Source of the DNA: an uncultured Bacillota bacterium
GTDB lineage: Bacteria > Bacillota > JAAYKD01
Direction: 5' to 3'
Assembly (NCBI GenBank): GCA_937897315.1
Contig: CALCNS010000073.1
Coordinates: 1-9,294, forward strand
Length of the DNA stretch: 9,294 nucleotides
Shown here: positions 1-6,292 of the stretch, one piece after another
How positions within the stretch are numbered: position 1 is the first letter of the stretch
Layout: each line of letters starts with the position of its first letter
Notes under the pieces: model-generated
Told to the model about the DNA's origin: nothing
Seen by the model: the letters and a program-made list of their open reading frames with translations, nothing else
Databases searched by the model: none
Translations under genes and position numbers: made by a program

Positions 1-17
1 TTGGAATTTTCTCACAG

Positions 18-90
18 TATGGAGTATACCATAACAAAAAGCAAGAAGGAAAATGATAAATCCGTATTGAATCATAACTTTATGGAATAC
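18..90. promoter_or_regulatory. Candidate operator cluster upstream of the LysR-type gene
   Basis: Four related half-sites lie upstream of the regulator: TATGG (18-22) facing CCATAAC (29-35), and TCATAAC (72-78) facing TTATGG (80-85). The first pair forms a 16-bp dyad, TATGG-N6-CCATA. The second forms a tight palindrome, CATAA-CT-TTATG, at 73-84. Paired dyads upstream of a LysR-type gene often serve autoregulation, which is the inference here. A weak promoter, TTGGAA (1-6) to TATACC (25-30) with an 18-nt spacer, would overlap the first dyad, but the window starts there and it cannot be judged further. Confidence 0.35.
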
Positions 91-109
91 ATGTTGGGGA
101 GTGGTCGGT

Positions 110-985
110 ATGGATGTTCAACAACTCCTGCTTTTTTGTAAAACCGCCGAGACGTTAAATATGACGAGGACAGGAGATATCTTAGGATTCAGTCAACCGG
201 CAGTGAGTAAACAAATACAGCAGCTGGAGCGGGATTTAGGTGGCCAATTGTTTTTGAGAAAAGGGAGGCAATTGCACTTGACTCCTTTCGGCGCTTTAAT
301 TTTACCACGGGCTCAAAGAATTGTCGCACAAGTTCAAGAATTGAAATCGGAAGCAGCACAGGCTATCGATCCATTTCGTGGACGCTTGGTTGTGGTTGCA
401 GGTAGTGTTACCATGACGTATTTACTACCCAAAGTTCTGGCTGAATACCGCAAGCAGTATCCTCAGGCTCAGTTAACCGTGTATTCTGGGAAAACCACAG
501 AAACAGTTCGTATGGTCGAAGATGGCTCTGCTCATATTGGTTTGGTCAGTTCGGAAGTCATCCATCCTCGTCTCACGGTGGAGCCCTTGTTTTTTGATGC
601 TATGGCGATTGTTTCGTCTCCTGAATTGAATCCCCATACATTGACCGACTTAGCACAAGGTCCATGGTTGATTTTTGCGCGAGGAACCGGCTTTCGGACT
701 TATATTGATCAATTCTTCGCTGAGCATTCCTTTATTCCGGATAATGTGATGGAAATGGATAGTATAGAAGCCTTACGAGAAATGGCGGCTGCAGGGTTAG
801 GATATACCTTACTCCCGGTTCGCGCGGTGAGTCAGTCCATGGAACAGGGTAAATTGCATATCATTAAACAAGAAGGGTTGGAACCGGAAGCAAGGTGCAA
901 TTCGTTGATTTATCGAAAAGAGAATTCTTTTTATCTGAAGGAGGAATTCTTGCTGTTGGCAAGGAAGATTCTTAAGAATCAGTAG
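110..985 (+). CDS. LysR-type transcriptional regulator
   Basis: This is a 291-residue DNA-binding regulator of normal LysR-family length. The N-terminal winged helix-turn-helix occupies about residues 1-60, with the recognition helix around SQPAVSKQIQQLE (28-40), followed by the typical F-x-R-x-G-R-x-L-x-LTP-x-G wing. A linker helix follows. The C-terminal two-lobed periplasmic-binding-like effector domain begins near residue 88 (GRLVVVAGS). The ATG at 110 is preferred over the in-frame GTG at 101 because GGGGAG (96-101) sits 8 nt before it. A methyltransferase gene follows after a 20-nt gap on the same strand, so the two are probably co-transcribed. Family members respond to a small co-inducer, but the effector and regulon cannot be read from this sequence. 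The family assignment is secure; the specific role is unknown. Confidence 0.93.
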   Translation: MDVQQLLLFCKTAETLNMTRTGDILGFSQPAVSKQIQQLERDLGGQLFLRKGRQLHLTPFGALILPRAQRIVAQVQELKSEAAQAIDPFRGRLVVVAGSVTMTYLLPKVLAEYRKQYPQAQLTVYSGKTTETVRMVEDGSAHIGLVSSEVIHPRLTVEPLFFDAMAIVSSPELNPHTLTDLAQGPWLIFARGTGFRTYIDQFFAEHSFIPDNVMEMDSIEALREMAAAGLGYTLLPVRAVSQSMEQGKLHIIKQEGLEPEARCNSLIYRKENSFYLKEEFLLLARKILKNQ

Positions 986-1005
986 AACACCTAGGGGGGA
1001 TGTAC

Positions 1006-1752
1006 ATGCCCGATATTATGAATGGATTCATCGATTATTATGCTTCATTGGTTCAACCATCTTTAGGCATGGTCACATTTTTGACCAATGAAATCGGCAA
1101 CCTTTCATCGGCACACATTCTTGATGCCGCTTGTGGTGGTGGAGAGTTAGCGCACGCATTGGCTGTTTCGGGCTCAGTTGTGACTGCTGTTGAAAGTGAA
1201 CAAGCATTATTGCTCAAGGCCAAAGCGTATTCTTTACGAGATAAGGTTCCTAGAGCGCTACAATTTTTACCGGCTCCCCTTTTGAAATTGCCGGGGACTC
1301 CGGGTAGTTACCATGTGCTCTTGTGCTTAAATAATGCCTCTTCTGTTTTACAAGATGAAGAGGAATACCAAGAGTTTTTCAAACAAGCAGCAACATTATT
1401 GAACAAGGGTGGCAGATTGGTCATGCAACTCTTTAATTATGATATGTTGCTGGATTATAAAGTGCGCGAACTTCCCGAGTTAGTGAATGAAAAAGAGGGA
1501 ATTCGGCTTCAACGGAGGTTGCGTATTTGCAACGATGGGCACTTGGCCATGGATACGACCTTATCGTTGATGAGAATCGATGCCAAGGAATTGGCGCGAC
1601 AAGAAATCATCATATATCCAATCCGCAGATTGCAAATTCAGAAAATGCTACAGGATGCAGGTTTTGTGGTCATTGATTTCTATGGTGGAGTGGAAGGGAC
1701 AACTTGGCAAGAAGATTCTCCTTCTACTTTGTTTTTAGCCATTCGCGGATAG
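1006..1752 (+). CDS. Class I SAM-dependent methyltransferase, substrate unknown
   Basis: This is a 248-residue cytoplasmic enzyme with a Rossmann-like SAM-binding fold. Motif I is LDAACGGGELAHAL (residues 39-52), a variant of the D-x-G-x-G-x-G loop. An acidic end of strand 2 follows at AVESE (61-65). The strand-4 region is VLLCLNN (104-110), and strand 5 is GGRLVMQLFN (135-144). The C-terminal half contains a beta-rich segment (about 165-208) ending in IYPIRRL, then a helix and AGFVVIDFYGG, a layout common in small-molecule methyltransferases. ATG at 1006 is chosen over the ATG at 1000 because the GGGGGG ribosome binding site (994-999) touches the latter but lies 6 nt before the former. It is the second gene after the LysR-type regulator and ends at a strong terminator. 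The substrate is not identifiable. Confidence 0.82.
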   Translation: MPDIMNGFIDYYASLVQPSLGMVTFLTNEIGNLSSAHILDAACGGGELAHALAVSGSVVTAVESEQALLLKAKAYSLRDKVPRALQFLPAPLLKLPGTPGSYHVLLCLNNASSVLQDEEEYQEFFKQAATLLNKGGRLVMQLFNYDMLLDYKVRELPELVNEKEGIRLQRRLRICNDGHLAMDTTLSLMRIDAKELARQEIIIYPIRRLQIQKMLQDAGFVVIDFYGGVEGTTWQEDSPSTLFLAIRG

Positions 1753-1754
1753 TA

Positions 1755-1792
1755 ATACCGCCGGGGGTTTCCCCGGCGGTATCTCTTTTTTT
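1755..1792 (+). terminator. Intrinsic terminator of the LysR-methyltransferase unit
   Basis: A perfect 12-bp stem (1755-1766 pairing with 1771-1782, core CCGCCGGGG) has a GTTT loop and is followed by CTCTTTTTTT (1783-1792). It starts 2 nt after the methyltransferase stop codon. Its U-tract overlaps the opposite-strand stop codon of hydA (1791-1793). On the minus strand the stem is followed by ATTACT, not a T-run, so it is weaker as a terminator for the hydrogenase operon, although the GC-rich hairpin may still cap that transcript. Confidence 0.93.
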
Positions 1793-3533
1793 AGTGTTTG
1801 TTTCTACGAGTGTAATGGGTATGTAGGAGTTCATGAGCGATGTGCCCATTGGGCTCACCTAAGTAATCCTGATACAGTTTCGTGATATCCGGGTTCTCGT
1901 GGGAACGACGAATCACCTTTGCTTCATCGGCAGTGTATAAAGCAGAAGCTCGTTTGCGCAAGGTATCCATTTCACCATGGTGATAGGGTTGTCCACCACC
2001 ACCGATGCAACCACCTGGGCAGGCCATGACTTCAATAAAATGATAATCCGCAGTACCATTTTGAATTTCATCCATGAGCTGACGAGCATTTCGCAAAGTA
2101 TGAGCCACCGCAACATGAACTTTTAGATCACCAATTTTCACACTGCCAGTCTTAATCCCTTGGAAACCACGCATCTCTTCAAATTCCAAATGCTCCAGTT
2201 TTTCACCAGTAATGGTCTCGTAAGCAGTGCGCAAAGCAGCTTCCATAACACCACCGGTCGTACCGAAAATGACTGAAGCCCCGGTGCTTTCACCAAAAGG
2301 TCGATCAAAATCCCCTTCGGGTAAATTGGTAAATTGAATTCCGGAATGCTTAATCATTCCTGCTAGTTCACGAGTGGAGATGACAATATCGACATCTGCG
2401 TAGGTACCATCACTGAGTTCGGGACGGTTGTTCTCGTATTTCTTTGCAAGGCAGGGCATGACGGAAACCACGACCAATTGATCTAAATTCACTTTTAGTT
2501 TTTCTGCATAGTACGCCTTGATGACAGCTCCCAACATTTCATGAGGAGATTTGCAGGTAGACAAATTTGGCAACATATCGGGATATTTATGTTCAAGGAA
2601 TTTAATCCAAGCAGGGCAGCAACTGGTCATCATGGGTAAAACGCCATTGTTTTGAATGCGATGAATGAGCTCTGTAGCTTCTTCAATAATCGTTAGGTCG
2701 GCAGCAAAGTCGGTGTCAACGACTTTATCAAAACCAAGACGACGAAGGGCAGTCACCATTTTTCCAGTCACGTTTGTGCCCACCGGATAACCCAATTCTT
2801 CGCCCAAAGCCACACGGACAGCCGGTGCGGTCTGTACGATAACCGTTTTTTTCGGATCTCGAACGGCTTTAAAGACGACAGCAGAGTTATCGACTTCGGT
2901 TAAGGCGGCGGTGGGGCAGACAGCTACGCATTGACCACAGAAGGTGCATGCGGTTTCCATCATGGGAGTATGGAAAGCGGTATCGATTCGAGTGTGAAAA
3001 CCGCGTTGAACTCCGGAATAAATTCCCATGGTTTGTACTTGTGTGCACACCGTCTCACAACGACGACAGAGAATACACTTGGTGGTATCCCGAACGATGG
3101 AAAAATTGGAGAGATCGAGTTCTTCTTCCGGAACGGGCGCTTGGAAAGGAAGTTCATCGATACCCATTTCGGCAGAAAGGGCTTTTAATTCACAAGATTC
3201 TCGGCGTTTGCAGAATAAGCAGTTATGTGGGTGGTTGGACAGCATGAGTTCTAACATGGTTTTGCGAGCTTCTACTGCCCGGGAAGTATCGGTTTTGACC
3301 ACCATACCTTCCACAACTGTGGTGGAGCAGGAGGGGGCTAAGTTGCGTCGCCCATCGATTTCAACTAAGCAAACTCGGCAGGATGCTCCTTGGCAGACTA
3401 CATTGACATCGGGTAAATGCAAGTAACAAAGTGAGGGTATTTTAATACCGATGGATTTGGCTGCATCCAATATGGTTGTTCCGGCTTCCGCATGCACAGG
3501 TAAGCCGTTAATCGTCAGTTGTACCATTGACAT
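1791..3533 (-). CDS. hydA: [FeFe] hydrogenase catalytic subunit, NADH-linked (HydA/HndD type)
   Basis: The catalytic subunit (580 residues) interconverts H+ and H2 at the H-cluster. From the N-terminus it has a plant-type [2Fe-2S] domain (C36, C52, C55, C69), a His-ligated [4Fe-4S] site (H101, C105, C108, C114) and a two-cluster ferredoxin domain (C153/156/159/163 and C196/199/202/206). The H-domain follows with all three signatures: TSCCP (303-307, proton-relay C305 and ligand C306), MPCLAKKYE (359-367, C361) and EVMACPGGCIGGGGQP (501-516, C505 and C509). It ends in the small-subunit region with HELLHTHY. The length and lack of an extra C-terminal [2Fe-2S] domain resemble Desulfovibrio HndD more than Thermotoga HydA. 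ATG 3533 is chosen because AGGAGG (3544-3549) lies 10 nt upstream; the longer frame from 3578 lies inside hydB. No catalytic residue is missing. The maturases HydE, HydF and HydG are not in this window. Confidence 0.96.
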   Translation of the reverse strand: MSMVQLTINGLPVHAEAGTTILDAAKSIGIKIPSLCYLHLPDVNVVCQGASCRVCLVEIDGRRNLAPSCSTTVVEGMVVKTDTSRAVEARKTMLELMLSNHPHNCLFCKRRESCELKALSAEMGIDELPFQAPVPEEELDLSNFSIVRDTTKCILCRRCETVCTQVQTMGIYSGVQRGFHTRIDTAFHTPMMETACTFCGQCVAVCPTAALTEVDNSAVVFKAVRDPKKTVIVQTAPAVRVALGEELGYPVGTNVTGKMVTALRRLGFDKVVDTDFAADLTIIEEATELIHRIQNNGVLPMMTSCCPAWIKFLEHKYPDMLPNLSTCKSPHEMLGAVIKAYYAEKLKVNLDQLVVVSVMPCLAKKYENNRPELSDGTYADVDIVISTRELAGMIKHSGIQFTNLPEGDFDRPFGESTGASVIFGTTGGVMEAALRTAYETITGEKLEHLEFEEMRGFQGIKTGSVKIGDLKVHVAVAHTLRNARQLMDEIQNGTADYHFIEVMACPGGCIGGGGQPYHHGEMDTLRKRASALYTADEAKVIRRSHENPDITKLYQDYLGEPNGHIAHELLHTHYTRRNKH

Positions 3534-3543
3534 AAGGTTGAAA

Positions 3544-3550
3544 CCTCCTA
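3544..3550 (-). promoter_or_regulatory. Stop codon fused to ribosome binding site, hydB-hydA junction
   Basis: Read on the minus strand this is TAGGAGG: the TAG stop of hydB shares bases with the AGGAGG that serves hydA. A ribosome finishing hydB sits on the hydA initiation region, which favours translational coupling and balanced subunit synthesis (inference). Confidence 0.8.
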
Positions 3551-5464
3551 TTTTCTGATAATGGCCTTTTTCGGGCACTTACTGAAGCACAAACCACATT
3601 TAATGCAAGCGGCTTGGTCGATGTAATGTACTTGACGAACGGCTCCACTAATGCATTGTACCGGACAATTCTTAGCACAAATCGTGCAACCAATGCACAA
3701 CTCAGGGACGATTTCATACTGTAGCAGAGAAGTGCAAACCCCAGCTGGGCAGCGTTTATCGTCAATGTGGGCTAAATACTCATCACGGAAATAACGAATG
3801 GTACTTAATACCGGGTTGGGAGAGGACTGACCCAATCCACAAAGGGATGCTTCTTTAATGGTTTCGCCCAGTTGAGATAACTTGTCGAGATCCTCCCTGG
3901 TTCCTTGCCCATGAGTAATTTTATTCATGATATCAAGCATGTAACGGTTACCAAAGCGGCAGGGAGTACATTTGCCACAGGATTCGTCTACGGTGAATTC
4001 GAGGTAAAATTTCGCGATATTGACCATACAAGTGGTTTCGTCCAATACGATCATTCCACCGGAACCCATCATGGTGCCGATGACTTGCAAAGATTCATAG
4101 TCGATGGGAGTATCTAGGTATCGAGCCGGGATGCAACCACCGGAGGGACCGCCGGTTTGCACTGCTTTGAGTTGTTTGTCGTTGACGATACCCCCACCGA
4201 TCTCATAGATAATTTCCCTGAGTGTAGTACCCATGGGAACTTCAATGAGCCCGACGTTGTTCACTTTTCCCGCCAATGCAAAAACCTTGGTGCCGGGGCT
4301 TTTCTCTGTACCGATGGAACGGAACCAATCGGAACCGTTTAAAATGATCGGACAAATGTTAGCCAATGTCTCTACGTTATTGATTACGGTTGGCTTGCCG
4401 TAAATGCCTTTCGCAGCAGGATAAGGCGGTTTGTTTCGAGGTTCTCCACGGTTTCCTTCCACAGAGGCAATGAGAGCGGTTTCTTCTCCACAAACAAAGG
4501 CTCCGGCACCCAATCGTAACTCGATATTAAAGTTGAAACCGGTACCCATAATGTTGTTGCCTAGCAAACCAGCTTCTTTGGCTTGTTCAATGGAAGAGAG
4601 TAAGCGACGTATGGCACTTGGATATTCCGCACGAATATAGATAAAGCCAGTGTCGGCACCAATGGCATAACCTGCGATTGCCATAGCTTCCAAAACAGAA
4701 TGCGGGTCGCCTTCCAATACCGAGCGATCCATAAAGGCACCCGGGTCTCCTTCGTCGGCATTGCAGCAAACATATTTCTGGGGTTCTTTCTCGACTGCCG
4801 TAAAGCCCCATTTCATGCCGGTCGGGAAGCCTGCGCCTCCACGGCCACGTAAGCCGGACTTCTTCACGATATCCACTACGTCATCGGGAGTCCATTCCGT
4901 CAGGCATTTACCCAACGCCAAATACCCTTTTTGGGAGATATATTCCTCTAAACTGGCCGGATTGATGACGCCGCAATTGCGAGTGGCGATTCGGGTTTGC
5001 TTACGAAAAAAATCGACTTGGTCATAATTGGTGGTTGGGTTTCCTTCGCGGGCTCCCAGCAACAAATGTTCTACATAGTGACCGTCACGTAAGTGATTTC
5101 GTACGATTTCTTCTATATGTTCCACTTTTAATTGGGTATACATCACACGTTCTGGATGTACCACAATAATCGGACCTTGAGAGCACAAACCGAAACATCC
5201 GGTTTTTATGACTTTGACCTTATCTTGCAGTCCATATTTTTCGATGGTTTTTTCCAAAAGGTCGGCGATGCCCAGAGAATGGGAGGCTGCGCAGCCGGTG
5301 TCGGCACAAACCATGAGGTGTCTAACGGAGAGATCGCGGTTATAGGGTTCAGGCAGTTGTATAAAGGAAGGAGCTTGATTGAGTGTCAACAATCGCAAAT
5401 CGGTTTGATGTTTGACTTCCTCATATTGCTTCTTTAATTGGTCAAAGGATAGAATTCGTTCCAT
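3548..5464 (-). CDS. hydB: NADH-binding flavoprotein subunit of the hydrogenase (HydB/HndC, NuoF-like)
   Basis: This 638-residue subunit is the NAD(H) and FMN site that passes electrons to or from HydA. It begins with a thioredoxin-like [2Fe-2S] domain (C53, C58, C90, C94). The NuoF core follows: the FMN loop GLRGRGGAGFPTGMKW (204-219), the nucleotide-binding ADEGDPGAFMDR (236-247) and GAGAFVCGEETALIASVEG (319-337). The complex-I N3-like [4Fe-4S] site is SCGKCTPCR plus C542 (C496, C499, C502, C542). A CPAGVC motif (572-577) leads into a C-terminal two-cluster ferredoxin domain (C590/593/596/600 and C620/623/626/630). In structurally studied HydABC enzymes the C-terminal extension is where electron bifurcation is thought to be controlled. 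ATG 5464 is preferred to ATG 5470 because AGGAGG (5472-5477) is 7 nt away rather than 1. It is the middle gene of the operon. Confidence 0.96.
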   Translation of the reverse strand: MERILSFDQLKKQYEEVKHQTDLRLLTLNQAPSFIQLPEPYNRDLSVRHLMVCADTGCAASHSLGIADLLEKTIEKYGLQDKVKVIKTGCFGLCSQGPIIVVHPERVMYTQLKVEHIEEIVRNHLRDGHYVEHLLLGAREGNPTTNYDQVDFFRKQTRIATRNCGVINPASLEEYISQKGYLALGKCLTEWTPDDVVDIVKKSGLRGRGGAGFPTGMKWGFTAVEKEPQKYVCCNADEGDPGAFMDRSVLEGDPHSVLEAMAIAGYAIGADTGFIYIRAEYPSAIRRLLSSIEQAKEAGLLGNNIMGTGFNFNIELRLGAGAFVCGEETALIASVEGNRGEPRNKPPYPAAKGIYGKPTVINNVETLANICPIILNGSDWFRSIGTEKSPGTKVFALAGKVNNVGLIEVPMGTTLREIIYEIGGGIVNDKQLKAVQTGGPSGGCIPARYLDTPIDYESLQVIGTMMGSGGMIVLDETTCMVNIAKFYLEFTVDESCGKCTPCRFGNRYMLDIMNKITHGQGTREDLDKLSQLGETIKEASLCGLGQSSPNPVLSTIRYFRDEYLAHIDDKRCPAGVCTSLLQYEIVPELCIGCTICAKNCPVQCISGAVRQVHYIDQAACIKCGLCFSKCPKKAIIRK

Positions 5465-5471
5465 GGTCATT

Positions 5472-5478
5472 CCTCCTA
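5472..5478 (-). promoter_or_regulatory. Stop codon fused to ribosome binding site, hydC-hydB junction
   Basis: On the minus strand this is TAGGAGG, identical to the hydB-hydA junction: the TAG ending hydC overlaps the AGGAGG used by hydB, 7 nt before its ATG at 5464. Confidence 0.8.
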
Positions 5479-5961
5479 CATCTCGTCATATTCGGCAAGA
5501 ATATGGGCGACTTCACTGGCTTTCACTCTTGGGTACACTTTGTCATTGATCATGACGATGGGGGCCAGACTGCATGCACCGACACAGCGAACCGGGGTGA
5601 TAGAAAATTTAAAGTCCGAAGTGGTCTCCCCACTTTTAATCTTCAGCTCTTTTTCGAATTCTTGTAATACGGCTTCTGCACCACCGACAAAACAAGCGGT
5701 TCCTAAGCAAACGCTAATATTGAATCGACCACGAGGTTCCATGGTAAAGAATGTATAGAAGCTAACCACGCCATAGACTTTGGCTGTTGAGACATCCAAT
5801 CGTTCTGCAATATGCGCTTGAACATCCTGAGGTAAGTAACCGAATATGGTTTGCGCCCGATGCAAGACCGGGATGAGGGCGGAACCTTTGTCCGATATGG
5901 AGAGGTTATCAATGTATTGGTCCAATTCTTGGAATTTGGACTGTAGACCTGTACACGCCAT
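5476..5961 (-). CDS. hydC: [2Fe-2S] subunit of the hydrogenase (HydC/HndA, NuoE-like)
   Basis: This 161-residue small electron-transfer subunit is homologous to complex I NuoE. An N-terminal helical bundle includes the family-typical ALIPVLHRAQTIFGYLP (28-44) and the KVYGVVSFYTFF segment (61-72). It leads into a thioredoxin-like fold with four ligands for one [2Fe-2S] cluster: C85 and C90 in CLGTAC, and C126 and C130 in CVGAC. The length is normal and all ligands are present. It is first in the operon, with a promoter about 40 nt upstream and AGGAGG (5972-5977) 10 nt before the ATG. In solved HydABC structures this subunit docks on HydB near the FMN. The placement directly before hydB and hydA supports the assignment to the trimeric hydrogenase rather than respiratory complex I. 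Confidence 0.95.
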   Translation of the reverse strand: MACTGLQSKFQELDQYIDNLSISDKGSALIPVLHRAQTIFGYLPQDVQAHIAERLDVSTAKVYGVVSFYTFFTMEPRGRFNISVCLGTACFVGGAEAVLQEFEKELKIKSGETTSDFKFSITPVRCVGACSLAPIVMINDKVYPRVKASEVAHILAEYDEM

Positions 5962-6009
5962 AGTAGGGGAGCCTCCTTTTAGTGCTTTTTTTCACCAATC
6001 ATTGGAAGA

Positions 6010-6037
6010 AGTATAACACAAAGGTTGTTTTTGTCAA
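6010..6037 (-). promoter_or_regulatory. Promoter of the hydCBA operon
   Basis: On the minus strand there is a consensus -35 TTGACA (6032-6037), a 16-nt spacer, and -10 TATACT (6010-6015), predicting transcription from about 6003 and a leader of about 41 nt. A 16-bp dyad, CAGTA-N6-TACTG (6053-6068), lies just upstream of the -35 box and could be a further protein site. Confidence 0.85.
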
Positions 6038-6111
6038 ATCCGAGATTGAAATCAGTACTAAAATACTGGTTTATACTAACGTTTATCAAGGTTCATATAA
6101 GATTAAGGGCA

Positions 6112-6129
6112 ACGTGATAATTTTCACGA
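6112..6129 (-). promoter_or_regulatory. Candidate Rex or Crp/Fnr-type operator, promoter-proximal copy
   Basis: The core CGTGATAA-TTTTCACG (6113-6128) is a dyad in which 7 of 8 base pairs match. It contains GTGA-N6-TCAC, the core of Crp-like sites. Compared by eye with the Rex-type consensus TTGTGAAATATTTCACAA, the minus strand matches 12 of 18 positions. Its centre is about 117 bp upstream of the predicted start of transcription. Confidence 0.5.
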
Positions 6130-6141
6130 AAAAGCAAGAAT

Positions 6142-6159
6142 TCGTGTAATCTTTCACAA
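6142..6159 (-). promoter_or_regulatory. Candidate Rex or Crp/Fnr-type operator, distal copy
   Basis: On the minus strand TTGTGAAAGATTACACGA matches the Rex-type consensus TTGTGAAATATTTCACAA at 15 of 18 positions by eye. It lies exactly 30 bp, about three helical turns, from the equivalent bases of the other copy, so both would face the same side of the DNA. Rex senses NADH/NAD+, which suits an NADH-linked hydrogenase, but a Crp/Fnr-family protein fits the core too. Confidence 0.55.
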
Positions 6160-6267
6160 TGGCACCTCGGCTTAGTCCATTTTATCTTAGGGATTTTCGG
6201 TTAAAAGTCCAATTGATGAAAATGCCAAATTGGAATAGTGACCAAAACATTCAGAAAATCCCATATG

Positions 6268-6292
6268 AAAAAACCCCGACTTAGCGGGGTTT
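6268..6292 (-). terminator. Intrinsic terminator of the SanA/YdcF-like gene, embedded in its 3' end
   Basis: On the minus strand an 8-bp stem (AAACCCCG with CGGGGTTT) has a 6-nt loop and is followed by a run of six T (complement of 6268-6273). The stop codon (6281-6283) lies in the loop, and the last codons, Lys-Pro-Arg, form the 5' arm. The hairpin therefore doubles as coding sequence. Confidence 0.88.

Larger units (their letters stand above)
5962..6267. other. Intergenic regulatory region upstream of hydC
   Basis: This stretch of about 300 nt has no supportable gene on either strand. It holds, from the hydC side, the ribosome binding site, the promoter (6010-6037), a dyad CAGTA-N6-TACTG (6053-6068), two GTG-N8-CAC operators (6112-6129 and 6142-6159) and a 7-bp inverted repeat, TCCAATT (6208-6214) with AATTGGA (6228-6234), of unknown meaning. 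The upstream boundary is the sanA terminator. Confidence 0.7.

Noticed and set aside
2931..3426. Plus-strand open frames opposite hydA
   Set aside because: They lie fully within a well-conserved gene on the other strand, show no recognisable domain, and are explained as antisense shadows.
3534..3578. Longer hydA frame from 3578
   Set aside because: The extra 15 residues lie over the end of hydB and before the AGGAGG site; they do not resemble the family N-terminus.
5476..5961. Assignment of hydC and hydB to respiratory complex I (nuoE, nuoF)
   Set aside because: HydB carries an N-terminal [2Fe-2S] domain and a C-terminal two-cluster ferredoxin domain, and the next gene is an [FeFe] hydrogenase; no other nuo genes are present.
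6208..6234. Inverted repeat TCCAATT/AATTGGA as a back-up terminator for the SanA-like gene
   Set aside because: The stem is AT-rich with a 13-nt loop and is followed only by CTTTT; the embedded GC-rich terminator upstream is sufficient.
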